Shown here: positions 1 through 7,411 of the stretch, one piece after another
Numbering within the stretch: the first letter of the stretch is position 1
Layout: each line of letters opens with the position of its first letter
Assembly (NCBI GenBank): GCA_002478685.1
Contig: DLPY01000003.1
Location: 5,957 to 32,405 of the forward strand
Origin: Flavobacteriaceae bacterium UBA7446
GTDB taxonomy: Bacteria; Bacteroidota; Bacteroidia; Flavobacteriales; Flavobacteriaceae
Direction: 5' to 3'
Length of the DNA: 26,449 nucleotides
Notes under the pieces: generated by a model
What the model was told of the DNA's origin: nothing
Database searches by the model: none
What the model saw: only the letters and a program-made list of their open reading frames with translations
Translations under genes and position numbers: made by a program

Positions 1-222
1 GGCAACAATACGGTTAGAAAATGATGGGTCGACCCTATCGTAGTCTGCTAATTCAGCTGCGGTAGGTATAGGTGCATATCTAAGATGGAAACTATGCTGC
101 TCTAACTGTTTCGCAGACTGAACTTCAATATCGCGAATATCCTGCTCACTGATGGCTTTTTTAGCCTGTCTTGACGGAGTCGCTCTTTTGGACTTTTTTC
201 TGCCGCGTGATTTCGGTGCCAT
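1..222 (-). CDS. DUF2335-type predicted membrane protein, N-terminal part (runs off the window)
   Basis: Only the first 74 codons are inside the window, and the frame stays open to base 1. The N-terminus is very basic (MAPKSRGRKKSKRAT). It is followed by a segment reading YAPIPTAAELADYDRVDPSF and then SNRIVA. That stretch resembles the conserved DUF2335 region, which has prolines, then 'eELarYe.idPgfaerI', and is normally followed by two membrane helices near the C-terminus. The helices would lie outside the window, so they cannot be confirmed. The ATG at 222 was chosen because the protein begins cleanly there; no clear Shine-Dalgarno is visible, as is usual in Bacteroidota. The nearest promoter-like box is at 379-386, which would give a leader of about 150 bases. 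Function of the family is unknown. The call rests on recognition of the motif, not on a search. Confidence 0.6.
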   Translation of the reverse strand, partial: MAPKSRGRKKSKRATPSRQAKKAISEQDIRDIEVQSAKQLEQHSFHLRYAPIPTAAELADYDRVDPSFSNRIVA

Positions 223-361
223 AGGCTTCTTTGAGGTGTTTTAGCACCACCATAAAGTGGGGCTGAATGTAAGGTGTTATGGGGTTGGGAAAACGAAAAG
301 GACTACGGCTAGGCATTAACACGTTTTCTATTCCTTTAAAAAAGTGATACGCTGGTTTCAT
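161..361 (-). CDS. Possible small basic protein overlapping the DUF2335 gene (doubtful)
   Basis: A 66-codon ATG reading frame begins 18 bases from a TAnnTTTG promoter box (379-386), so a transcript would start a few bases ahead of its ATG. It overlaps the first 62 bases of the DUF2335 gene in another frame, which is long for real flavobacterial neighbours. The product is basic and rich in proline and aromatic residues in its first 30 residues, with no family I recognise. Its last 20 residues, read from the overlap, have the composition expected of a frame-shifted reading of a Lys/Arg-rich gene. It could be a genuine upstream ORF affecting translation of the downstream gene, or simply leader sequence that happens to be open. 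I lean towards the latter. Confidence 0.22.
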   Translation of the reverse strand: MKPAYHFFKGIENVLMPSRSPFRFPNPITPYIQPHFMVVLKHLKEAYGTEITRQKKVQKSDSVKTG

Positions 362-378
362 ACAAATTAGGTATACTG

Positions 379-386
379 CAAATATA
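379..386 (-). promoter_or_regulatory. Bacteroidota -7 promoter box (TATATTTG)
   Basis: On the minus strand the bases read TATATTTG, a full match to the Bacteroidota -7 consensus TAnnTTTG. It lies 17 bases upstream of the ATG at 361 and about 156 bases upstream of the DUF2335 start at 222. No clean TTTG -33 element is visible at the usual distance, so it is a moderate prediction. It would drive the DUF2335 gene with or without the small ORF. Confidence 0.5.
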
Positions 387-411
387 CAATTTTTAGATAT
401 TTGTCATAATT

Positions 412-828
412 CTATGATATCATATTTCTGATTTCGGAAAACAACGCAGGGGCTTTTTTGTTAGGTTTTATGCCCAGCACACAGGTCTTGTTTTGATATC
501 GCACTGCCAGTTGAAGGGTGTTTTCTTTACGACGCTTGCCGCCAATGGCTGCGCCTGCAATAAGTCCAATACCGCCTGTTAACACGCCGCCTGCAATAGC
601 ACCTGCTGCAGCTTTGCCAGCAGATCTGTAGGTTTCGCTGTCTAAATCCACTTCTAAAATATCATCTTTTGAAATGCTGACTTTATCCATCCAAAAAAGC
701 AGTTTGGTTAAATACAGGTCTAAACTGTTATCGGTGACTTTGACAAACATTTTACGTGGACGTTTGTACTGTGGAAATCCATACTGATAAACAAGTTGAT
801 AACTTTGTAAAGGTGGCAATCTAAACAT
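412..828 (-). CDS. Hypothetical glycine-zipper protein with PH-like flanks
   Basis: A 138-residue protein of unknown function. From about residue 28 to 66 it reads like a beta-rich module (MFVKVTDNSLDLYL...). A glycine zipper follows at 69-97, with GKAAAGAIAG and GGIGLIAGAAIGG, and then a KRRKE basic turn and another beta stretch to the end (LQLAVRY, CVLGIKP). This layout, a PH-like small beta domain interrupted by a Gly/Ala-rich membrane-active segment, occurs in uncharacterised bacterial proteins. The zipper may insert into or associate with a membrane. No signal peptide is visible. An ATG 33 bases further upstream (861) is possible, but the -7 box at 850-857 falls inside that extension, so transcription would begin after it. 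I therefore chose the ATG at 828. Confidence 0.7.
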   Translation of the reverse strand: MFRLPPLQSYQLVYQYGFPQYKRPRKMFVKVTDNSLDLYLTKLLFWMDKVSISKDDILEVDLDSETYRSAGKAAAGAIAGGVLTGGIGLIAGAAIGGKRRKENTLQLAVRYQNKTCVLGIKPNKKAPALFSEIRNMIS

Positions 829-849
829 AAGCAAAAATTTAAGGTTATC

Positions 850-881
850 CAAACATACCAAACCCGCGCTAAAAACACAAA
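850..881 (-). promoter_or_regulatory. Promoter of the glycine-zipper gene (-33 TTTG, -7 TATGTTTG)
   Basis: On the minus strand TATGTTTG (850-857) matches the Bacteroidota -7 consensus TAnnTTTG. A TTTG at 878-881 lies 20 bases upstream, the right spacing for the -33 element. The predicted transcript start near 845 leaves a leader of roughly 15-20 bases before the ATG at 828. This is one of the two best promoters in the window. Confidence 0.7.
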
Positions 882-971
882 TTAAGATTTACAATATTAA
901 TTCACAAGCAATTGTATTTCTACTAGTTTCATTATATCTTTATCAAGAGACCGGTAAGGATTATACAAGTG

Positions 972-1697
972 CTAATCCAAAAAATCATGCAATGCAGCAG
1001 TAAAAGCTTTTGGGTTTTCGGCATGCAGCCAATGCCCAGCATCTGCTATCCATTTTAGTACGGCATTTGGAAAATACGATTGGATTTTAGCAAGATCCTG
1101 TTCTAAAATATAATCTGAATTTTGTCCTCCCAAAAACAGCGTTTTACCTTCAAATGTGACTTCTTTGGGAGCTGCACCAATTTTGTCTAGCTTATGTTTC
1201 AACACTTGAATATTGCATTTGAGTTTAAGTGTTCGTTCTGGTGTCCATGCCAAATTTTTTAGTAGAAACTGCCTTAGCCCAATTTCGGGCACAAAAGTAG
1301 CCAGCGCGTCATCAGCGGTGGCTCTTGAAGTAAATGTATTTATATCCAAATGCAACAATCCTTCTATGATGGAAGAAAACTTACTTGCCACGTCATATTT
1401 TTTTGGGGCAATATCCGCCACAATGAGCTGGCGCACTCGCTCGGGATAGTTTAATGCCAGCGTCATAGCAGTTTTTCCGCCCATAGAATGCCCTAAAACA
1501 ATAGCATTTTCAAGCTTATTTGCATCCATGTAAGCAACAACGTCTTTTGCTAAAACTTCATAATCAAATTGGATGCTATGAAAGCTTTTTCCGTGATTTC
1601 GTTGGTCTATAGCATGAACTTCAAAATACGTAGACCAATACCTGGCATGCGTGCGCCAATTGTCAGACATGCCCAAAAACCCATGCAAAATCAACAA
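972..1697 (-). CDS. Alpha/beta-fold hydrolase (YbfF-like esterase family)
   Basis: A serine hydrolase of the alpha/beta fold, probably a small-substrate esterase; the substrate cannot be read from sequence. Numbered from the TTG at 1697: HGFLG oxyanion loop at 5-9, nucleophile elbow GHSMGG with Ser71, a likely acid at Asp195 (GQNSDYI) and catalytic His222 (DAGHW). The start is a problem. The frame is open upstream to 1761, and the extension reads IEPLVHSTITGQGTP, which looks like the normal first beta strand of this family, yet it contains no ATG, GTG or TTG before 1697. By homology the initiator would be the ATC at 1740-1742, inside the end of pdxJ. Starting at TTG 1697 would remove the first strand. 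It follows pdxJ closely, so the two are probably co-transcribed. Confidence 0.85.
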   Translation of the reverse strand: MLILHGFLGMSDNWRTHARYWSTYFEVHAIDQRNHGKSFHSIQFDYEVLAKDVVAYMDANKLENAIVLGHSMGGKTAMTLALNYPERVRQLIVADIAPKKYDVASKFSSIIEGLLHLDINTFTSRATADDALATFVPEIGLRQFLLKNLAWTPERTLKLKCNIQVLKHKLDKIGAAPKEVTFEGKTLFLGGQNSDYILEQDLAKIQSYFPNAVLKWIADAGHWLHAENPKAFTAALHDFLD

Positions 1698-1729
1698 TGG
1701 GGTGCCTTGACCAGTAATCGTGCTGTGAA

Positions 1730-2449
1730 CTAATGGTTCGATAGTTTGGCGATGTATTGATTAATTACATTTTCCAATCCATAGTACAGCGATTCACATA
1801 CCAACGCATGCCCAATGGAAACTTCCAATAAATCTGGAATGTGATGCGCAAAAAACTGAATATTATCCAAACTCAAATCGTGTCCTGCGTTGAGTCCAAG
1901 TCCCACTTCTTTAGCTTTTTTGGCAGCAGCCACAAATGGGGCAATCGATTTTTCTGGGTTTTGAGAAAACTGCTCGGCATACGATTCTGTATATAACTCG
2001 ATGCGGTCGGTGCCTGTAGTAACAGCCGCTTCTACCTGCGCTACATCTGGATTCAAGAAAATCGAAGTACGAATTCCGTGCTGCTTAAACTCCTGTATCA
2101 CTTCTTGCAAAAACGATCGGTTAGCAATAGTATCCCAACCAGCATTAGAGGTAATGGCATTGGGTGCATCGGGAACAAGCGTAACTTGTGTGGGTTTAAC
2201 CCTACACACCAAATCCATAAATTTTGGGATTGGGTTGCCCTCAACATTAAATTCAGTAGTGATTACAGCGGGTAATTCGTTTACATCCTTATAGGTAATA
2301 TGTCTTTGGTCAGGTCTAGGGTGCACCGTAATTCCATCTGCTCCAAAGGCTTGGATATCACGAGCCAAATCGACAACATTGGGCTGATTTCCACCTCGAG
2401 CATTACGAAGCGTAGCAATCTTATTAATGTTTACACTCAATTTTGTCAT
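1730..2449 (-). CDS. pdxJ: Pyridoxine 5'-phosphate synthase
   Basis: Condenses 3-amino-2-oxopropyl phosphate with 1-deoxy-D-xylulose 5-phosphate to give pyridoxine 5'-phosphate, the last step of DXP-dependent vitamin B6 synthesis, in the cytosol. The 239-residue length and TIM-barrel layout are standard. It starts with LSVNINKIATLRNARGG; the phosphate and substrate-binding segment TVHPRPDQRHI holds Arg45, Asp47, Arg49 and His50, and the closing loops ELYTESYA and GLNAGHDLSLDN are present. The ATG at 2449 gives the usual family N-terminus. It is divergent from nadK and is followed closely by the alpha/beta hydrolase gene. A -7 box (TACTTTTG) at 2474-2481 lies just upstream. Confidence 0.96.
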   Translation of the reverse strand: MTKLSVNINKIATLRNARGGNQPNVVDLARDIQAFGADGITVHPRPDQRHITYKDVNELPAVITTEFNVEGNPIPKFMDLVCRVKPTQVTLVPDAPNAITSNAGWDTIANRSFLQEVIQEFKQHGIRTSIFLNPDVAQVEAAVTTGTDRIELYTESYAEQFSQNPEKSIAPFVAAAKKAKEVGLGLNAGHDLSLDNIQFFAHHIPDLLEVSIGHALVCESLYYGLENVINQYIAKLSNH

Positions 2450-2473
2450 AGCTTTTTACAGGGTCATAAAGAA

Positions 2474-2481
2474 CAAAAGTA
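2474..2481 (-). promoter_or_regulatory. -7 promoter box for pdxJ (TACTTTTG)
   Basis: The minus strand reads TACTTTTG, matching TAnnTTTG, 24 bases upstream of the pdxJ ATG. No TTTG -33 box is present at 19-21 bases upstream, so strength is uncertain. Confidence 0.5.
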
Positions 2482-2511
2482 CAACTTTATACATCTTTAT
2501 TCTTTTTGGTC

Positions 2512-2519
2512 TAACTTTG
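2512..2519 (+). promoter_or_regulatory. -7 promoter box for nadK, nearly leaderless (TAACTTTG)
   Basis: TAACTTTG matches the Bacteroidota -7 consensus, and its last base is only four bases before the nadK ATG at 2524. In this class of promoter transcription begins a few bases after the box, so the mRNA would start at or within about two bases of the ATG. A partial -33 (TTTA, 2486-2489) lies 22 bases upstream. Confidence 0.55.
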
Positions 2520-2523
2520 CCAT

Positions 2524-3393
2524 ATGAAGATAGCGTTATACAGTTTGGTTCATGACGATGCAACGCTTCGTATTGTGTCTCGAATTTTTGCTTTTTTTTC
2601 CGAAAAAGAGGCTAGTATTCAGATAGAAAAAGAGCTCGCAGAACACTTCTCTAAAGTAGCGACTTCTCAGTTTGAATCTCATCTTGATATTGACCCAAAA
2701 ACGGATGTTTTTTTTGCTGTTGGCGGCGATGGCACAGTACTTCGCGCCCTGAATTATGTCCGCGAATCTAATATTCCACTTATTGGCATCAATACTGGAC
2801 GATTGGGCTTTTTGGCTACCGTTCAGCCAGATGAAATTGAGGCATGCCTTGTAGATATTATTGCTAAAAACTACAGCACGGAAGAACGTAGTGTGCTTGA
2901 AATTAAAACCAACCCTCCGCTCCCAGAATTAGAATCATTTCCGCTAGCATTAAATGAGATTTCTGTGGCACGTGAAAACACTACTTCCATGATTACGATT
3001 CACACCAAAGTAAATGGTGCTTATCTTAATGTATACTGGGCAGACGGTTTGGTTGTGGCAACACCTACAGGGTCTACGGGCTATTCCTTAAGTAGTGGCG
3101 GACCTATTATTGCGCCGGAAAGCAAAAGCTTGGTACTTACTCCGATTGCACCTCACAATCTTAATGCGCGACCACTGGTAGTTTCTGATGATGTAGAAAT
3201 CGAAACCCACGTTGAGGGTAGGGGCGATTCGCACTTGATTTCACTGGACACACGCTTGTTCTCTGTTCCTATGCACACGAGAATTCAGATTAAAAAAACG
3301 ATATATCCTTTTGTTTTTATTCGACCAAATAACCACAATTTTTTTAACACTCTCCGTAATAAGCTTTTATGGGGTCAGGACAATCGCAACTAA
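2524..3393 (+). CDS. nadK: NAD kinase
   Basis: Phosphorylates NAD to NADP in the cytosol using ATP or polyphosphate; the sole route to NADP in most bacteria. At 289 residues it has the normal length. Diagnostic segments: GGDGTVLRA at 67-75, INTGRLGFLA at 89-98, the NE pair at Asn144-Glu145 (ALNEISVAR), and the glycine-rich PTGSTGYSLSSGGPI at 181-195. The C-terminus ends in a basic tail. The ATG at 2524 gives a complete Rossmann first strand (MKIALYSLVHDD). It opens a long plus-strand cluster of envelope genes; the next gene begins 45 bases later. Confidence 0.97.
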   Translation: MKIALYSLVHDDATLRIVSRIFAFFSEKEASIQIEKELAEHFSKVATSQFESHLDIDPKTDVFFAVGGDGTVLRALNYVRESNIPLIGINTGRLGFLATVQPDEIEACLVDIIAKNYSTEERSVLEIKTNPPLPELESFPLALNEISVARENTTSMITIHTKVNGAYLNVYWADGLVVATPTGSTGYSLSSGGPIIAPESKSLVLTPIAPHNLNARPLVVSDDVEIETHVEGRGDSHLISLDTRLFSVPMHTRIQIKKTIYPFVFIRPNNHNFFNTLRNKLLWGQDNRN

Positions 3394-3396
3394 CAA

Positions 3397-3404
3397 TAAT
3401 TTTG
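3397..3404 (+). promoter_or_regulatory. Possible internal -7 box ahead of the DUF6089 gene (TAATTTTG)
   Basis: TAATTTTG fits TAnnTTTG and lies 34 bases before the DUF6089 gene start, just after the nadK stop. There is no recognisable -33 element, and AT-rich sequence makes chance matches likely, so this is tentative. Confidence 0.3.
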
Positions 3405-3438
3405 TTGATTTTCAGTTTTTAGCATACACAGGTTTCAA

Positions 3439-4131
3439 ATGAATCGTATTTTGTTTTGTTGTATCCTCGTTGGTTTTGGTTCTACAAAAAGCCATGCCCA
3501 GCGACACGAGCTAGGATTTCTTTTGGGAGGTGTAAATTACATTGGCGAAGTAGGAAACACGCAATATTTTAACCCAAAGCATTTGGAGTATGGAATTATT
3601 TACAAGCGAAATCTCTCACAACGCATTGCTTTAAGAGCATATTTTAGCACAGGGAAATTTAGTGCTAACGACCTTAACGCAACAGATTTGGACCGTCGAA
3701 ATCGACAATTCTCTTTTTCAAACAATTACAACGCACTAGGCGCAGGTGTTGAGGTTAATTATGTATCGCTGCCTGTTGGAGGTTTTGGTGCTTCTTGGAC
3801 ACCCTATTTACATGTTGGCATACAACGAACGTTGATGGATGAATTATATTTTCCTACATATGAGAAGACTGCTATTGCACACGGCAAAAAGATGACCATA
3901 GGTGTTCCTTTTGGCACGGGAGTAAAATTCAATTTAGGACAATATTGGATTATTGCAGCAGAGGTACAGACGCAATTTACTTTTTCCGATAATCTTGATG
4001 GAAGTTTTCCTAACACAGAAAAACAACCTCTTGCCAGAAAGTTTTCTACAAGTTTAAGCAGTGATTGGTTGGTATTTACAGGGATTTCTATAACTTACGC
4101 ATTTGGAAGGTTGACCTGCTGCAGAAAATAA
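3439..4131 (+). CDS. DUF6089-family outer-membrane beta-barrel protein
   Basis: A 230-residue exported protein. The signal peptide runs to about residue 20 (LFCCILVGFGSTKSHAQ). The mature part begins with ELGFLLGGVNYIGEVGNT, typical of the Bacteroidota DUF6089 family, and then shows alternating hydrophobic/polar strands expected of an eight-stranded OmpA-like barrel (IALRAYFSTGKF, ALGAGVEVNYVSLPV, PYLHVGIQRTLM, WIIAAEVQTQFTFSD, WLVFTGISITYAFG). The C-terminus is TCCRK, so the barrel does not end in the usual aromatic residue. The family commonly sits directly upstream of uppS and bamA, as here, with one base between its stop and the uppS ATG. Its role is unknown; placement suggests envelope assembly or a structural porin-like part. 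Confidence 0.85.
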   Translation: MNRILFCCILVGFGSTKSHAQRHELGFLLGGVNYIGEVGNTQYFNPKHLEYGIIYKRNLSQRIALRAYFSTGKFSANDLNATDLDRRNRQFSFSNNYNALGAGVEVNYVSLPVGGFGASWTPYLHVGIQRTLMDELYFPTYEKTAIAHGKKMTIGVPFGTGVKFNLGQYWIIAAEVQTQFTFSDNLDGSFPNTEKQPLARKFSTSLSSDWLVFTGISITYAFGRLTCCRK

Positions 4132-4132
4132 A

Positions 4133-4876
4133 ATGATGATAAGTATCGAAAAAATTAATCTGGAAGAGTTACCACAACACATTGCAATAATAATGGATGG
4201 CAATGGACGTTGGGCGCAGCGGCAAGGAAAAATACGTGTTCGCGGACACGAGGCTGGAGCTGAAGCTGTACGCAAAGTTGTGGAAGCTGCTGCAAAACTT
4301 GGCATTAAGCACCTAACGCTTTATGCTTTTTCTACAGAGAATTGGCTACGTCCCAAAAACGAAGTAACTACTCTGATGGGATTGTTGGTGAAAAGTTTGC
4401 GCCGTGAGTTGGAACGCATGACATCAAACAATATCAAGCTTGGTGCTATTGGTTCATTGGACAAACTCCCTAATAATGTAAAGCAAGAACTCCATGAGGT
4501 TATTCAAAAAACGGCTAACAATACTGGAACAAATTTGACGCTTGCACTCAGTTACGGTGCCAGGGAAGAAATCAAGCAAGCAGTGATTCAAATAAGCAAA
4601 AAAGTTAAAAATAACACAATTCCTGTTGAAAGTATTGATGAAACCATAATTAATGAGCATCTTTACACGCGAAATCTGCCAGACGTAGATCTGCTTATTC
4701 GTACTAGCGGTGAAGTTCGCATTAGTAATTTTTTATTGTGGCAAATTGCCTATGCAGAACTTTATTTTACAGATGAATTGTGGCCAGAATTTGACGAACA
4801 ATCGCTACATCAGGCAATTTTAAGTTATCAAAAAAGAGAACGTAGATTTGGAAAAACAAGCGAACAACTTACGTAA
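4133..4876 (+). CDS. uppS: Isoprenyl transferase (undecaprenyl diphosphate synthase)
   Basis: A cis-prenyltransferase that elongates farnesyl diphosphate with isopentenyl diphosphate to make undecaprenyl diphosphate, the lipid carrier for peptidoglycan and O-antigen. The 247-residue length is normal. The signature IAIIMDGNGRWAQ carries the Mg-binding Asp22; later conserved segments are YAFSTENWLRP, LIRTSGEVRISNFLLWQ and ELYFTDELWPEF. Two adjacent ATGs (4133 and 4136) are possible starts. The gene directly follows the DUF6089 gene, and its last 29 bases overlap the start of bamA, which implies translational coupling. Confidence 0.96.
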   Translation: MMISIEKINLEELPQHIAIIMDGNGRWAQRQGKIRVRGHEAGAEAVRKVVEAAAKLGIKHLTLYAFSTENWLRPKNEVTTLMGLLVKSLRRELERMTSNNIKLGAIGSLDKLPNNVKQELHEVIQKTANNTGTNLTLALSYGAREEIKQAVIQISKKVKNNTIPVESIDETIINEHLYTRNLPDVDLLIRTSGEVRISNFLLWQIAYAELYFTDELWPEFDEQSLHQAILSYQKRERRFGKTSEQLT

Positions 4877-7400
4877 CCATTTCCTCCATCCCATTTTCTT
4901 ATGCATTGCACTTTTAGGTTATGCCCTAACGTTTGCACAGGAAACTACCTTTGATAAAGGTAACACTTACGAACTAGGCGAAATTACCGTGACTGGAGTA
5001 AAGAGTTTTAGTCCACAAACTGTGGTTGCCTATACCGGACTACGCAAAGGGCAGCGCATTCAAATTCCTGGTGAGGAGATTAGTGCCACCATTAATAAAC
5101 TGTGGAAACTAGAACTCTTTAGTGATATTGAATTTTTTATTACCAAAATTGAGGGTGAAGTCGCCGATTTAGAGCTTTACATTCAAGAACTTCCTACTCT
5201 TTCCGAATACACAATTAAAGGGATTAAGAAAGGTAAAATTGAAAGTATTGTCAAAGACACTGATATTAAAAAAGGCAAAAAGCTCAGCAAAAACTTTTTA
5301 GCAACAACAAAAAATTACATCGAAAACAAATACCGTAAAGATGGTTTTTTAAATGTTAAAGTTAACATTGACACAAAGCCCGACACCACAGCTGTGAACA
5401 ATCAAAAAATGTTAATTTCTGTCGATCGTGGTGACCGTGTAAAAGTACGTTCGGTTGGATTTGGAGGAAATACCATTTTTAAGAGTAAAAAACTCCGGAA
5501 AAGGTTTAAAAACACCAAAATTGAATTCCCTGGTCGCTTTTGGAAACGCTCCAAATATATTGAAACCGACTATGAAGAAGATCTAAAGTCATTACTCGAT
5601 TTTTATAAAGAAAAAGGCTATCGTGACGCTAGAATTGTTTCGGATACTATCAAAGTTGATGAGAACAAAATTGACGTCGATATTGTGTTGCAAGAAGGAA
5701 ATAAATACCGCTTTGGAAAAATTGAATTTATTGGAAACTCGGTTTATTCAGATGCGCAACTATCTCGTGTGTTGGGATTAAAATCTGGCGATACCTATAA
5801 TGGTGTTATGCTCCGCAAACGCATTGCAGACCAAACCAAACCTGATGGCGAAGACCTTACAAACCTTTACCAAAACAATGGATACTTGTTTTCAAGTATC
5901 AATCCTGTTGAGGTAAGTGCCGCAAACGATACCATCAATTTTGAAATACGAATTACAGAGGGTAAGCCCGCTTATTTTAATCGTATTACGGTACGTGGTA
6001 ATGACCGCACCAATGATCACGTTATTTTTAGAGAAATTAGAACCCGTCCAGGTGAGCTATATAGCAAAGATAAAGTGGTCCGCTCGGTTCGTGAATTGGG
6101 GCAATTAGGATTTTTTGATGCAGAGCAAATTTCACCCGACTTTAAAAATGTAGATCCTAATGCTGGTACCGTAGATATCGAGTACGGATTGGCAGAAAGA
6201 GGTGCAAGTCAAATTGAACTCCAGGGGGGGTATGGCGGTGGTGGTTTTATTGGCACACTTGGTTTATCGTTTAACAATTTCTCCATGCGCAATATTTGGA
6301 ACAAGGAAGAGTACAAGCCTGTTCCTATGGGCGATGGGCAACAATTGGCACTTCGCTTGCAAGCAAGTAGGTTTTTTGAAACCTATAGCTTTTCGTTTGC
6401 AGAGCCATGGCTTGGTGGCGAGCAACCAGTTCGCTTTTCAACATCAATTTCCCAAACCACACAATATCGCTATGACTTTATGACGGGACTTGCCAACAAG
6501 GATCAATATTTTAAAATTAGAGGTATAAACTTTGGCTTGGCAAAACGCTTACAAGTTCCTGACGATTATTTTACCCTTTCACAAACTATTGGTTATCAGT
6601 ATTTTGATTTAAATAATTATTACACAGGACTTTTTACCTTCGGTAATGGTGTGTCAAATAATTTGTTTTATGCCGTGGCGCTATCAAGAAACAATACCTT
6701 CACCAACCCTATTTTCCCTGTTGGTGGCTCTTCCTTTACCATTGGAGCTAAGTTTTCATTCCCATACTCCTTAGTTGACAATACCGATTTTGGTGATTTG
6801 GAAAACCAGCCTGCTTACCAAAATGCAGATGGTTCTCCCAACAGAGAAAAAATCGACCAAGAAAAATTCCGTTGGTTGGAGTATTATAAGCTCAATTTTG
6901 AGGGAAGCTGGTACACACGCATTATTGATAAATTTATATTACGTACACACGCCGAATTTGGCTTTTTAGGGGCTTATAATCCAGAAAAAGGAATAATTCC
7001 TTTTGAACGTTACTATTTGGGCGGCGACGGTTTGGCGCAAGTCGCCTTAGACGGAAGAGAAGTGGTTGCCCTTCGTGGTTATGAAAACCAATCGCTTTCA
7101 AGCAGAGACGGTTCAACGGTGTATAACAAATTCTCTTTAGAGCTTCGTTATCCTATTACCCTTAAACCGAGTGCGTCTATTTTTGCGCTATCTTTTCTAG
7201 AGGCAGGAAATGGTTTTAACAATTTTCGCGAATTTAATCCGTTTAACAGTAAACGTTCTGCTGGCTTCGGAATTCGCATATTTATGCCCGCTTTTGGACT
7301 GTTAGGCATAGATTTTGGGTACGGGTTTGATAGTGCGTTACCAAACGACTTAAATCCACACGGGTGGGAGACACATTTTATCATGGGACAACAATTTTAA
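4848..7400 (+). CDS. bamA: Outer-membrane protein assembly factor BamA
   Basis: The central barrel-assembly machine protein that folds and inserts beta-barrel proteins into the outer membrane. The 850-residue product has a signal peptide (hydrophobic FLCIALLGYALTFA to about residue 30), POTRA-type repeats over roughly residues 40-440 (for example YTIKGIKKGKIESI, FGKIEFIGNSVYSDAQL, FNRITVRGNDRTNDHVIF), then a C-terminal barrel. The conserved barrel motif appears as ALRGYENQSLS near residue 742, and the last strand ends in Phe (FIMGQQF), matching a BAM recognition signal. No ATG precedes the signal peptide in this frame, so the start is the TTG at 4848, giving a 29-base overlap with uppS. Two OmpH/Skp chaperone genes follow. 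Confidence 0.95.
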   Translation: MEKQANNLRNHFLHPIFLCIALLGYALTFAQETTFDKGNTYELGEITVTGVKSFSPQTVVAYTGLRKGQRIQIPGEEISATINKLWKLELFSDIEFFITKIEGEVADLELYIQELPTLSEYTIKGIKKGKIESIVKDTDIKKGKKLSKNFLATTKNYIENKYRKDGFLNVKVNIDTKPDTTAVNNQKMLISVDRGDRVKVRSVGFGGNTIFKSKKLRKRFKNTKIEFPGRFWKRSKYIETDYEEDLKSLLDFYKEKGYRDARIVSDTIKVDENKIDVDIVLQEGNKYRFGKIEFIGNSVYSDAQLSRVLGLKSGDTYNGVMLRKRIADQTKPDGEDLTNLYQNNGYLFSSINPVEVSAANDTINFEIRITEGKPAYFNRITVRGNDRTNDHVIFREIRTRPGELYSKDKVVRSVRELGQLGFFDAEQISPDFKNVDPNAGTVDIEYGLAERGASQIELQGGYGGGGFIGTLGLSFNNFSMRNIWNKEEYKPVPMGDGQQLALRLQASRFFETYSFSFAEPWLGGEQPVRFSTSISQTTQYRYDFMTGLANKDQYFKIRGINFGLAKRLQVPDDYFTLSQTIGYQYFDLNNYYTGLFTFGNGVSNNLFYAVALSRNNTFTNPIFPVGGSSFTIGAKFSFPYSLVDNTDFGDLENQPAYQNADGSPNREKIDQEKFRWLEYYKLNFEGSWYTRIIDKFILRTHAEFGFLGAYNPEKGIIPFERYYLGGDGLAQVALDGREVVALRGYENQSLSSRDGSTVYNKFSLELRYPITLKPSASIFALSFLEAGNGFNNFREFNPFNSKRSAGFGIRIFMPAFGLLGIDFGYGFDSALPNDLNPHGWETHFIMGQQF

Positions 7401-7411
7401 CAAAAAGTAGC

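Noticed and set aside
862..971. Gap between the hydrolase and the glycine-zipper gene as an RNA gene or terminator
   Set aside because: Only a four-base stem (TCTT/AAGA) was found, with no U-run or conserved RNA shape; apart from the promoter elements nothing is supported.
3391..3410. Small AACAA/TTGTT hairpin after nadK as a terminator
   Set aside because: The stem is five AT-rich pairs without a U-run, and the next gene is close and co-directional.
6228..6234. Run of seven G in bamA as a possible frameshift or phase-variable tract
   Set aside because: The reading frame continues intact through the barrel to the terminal Phe, and the run is short. A single window cannot show variation.
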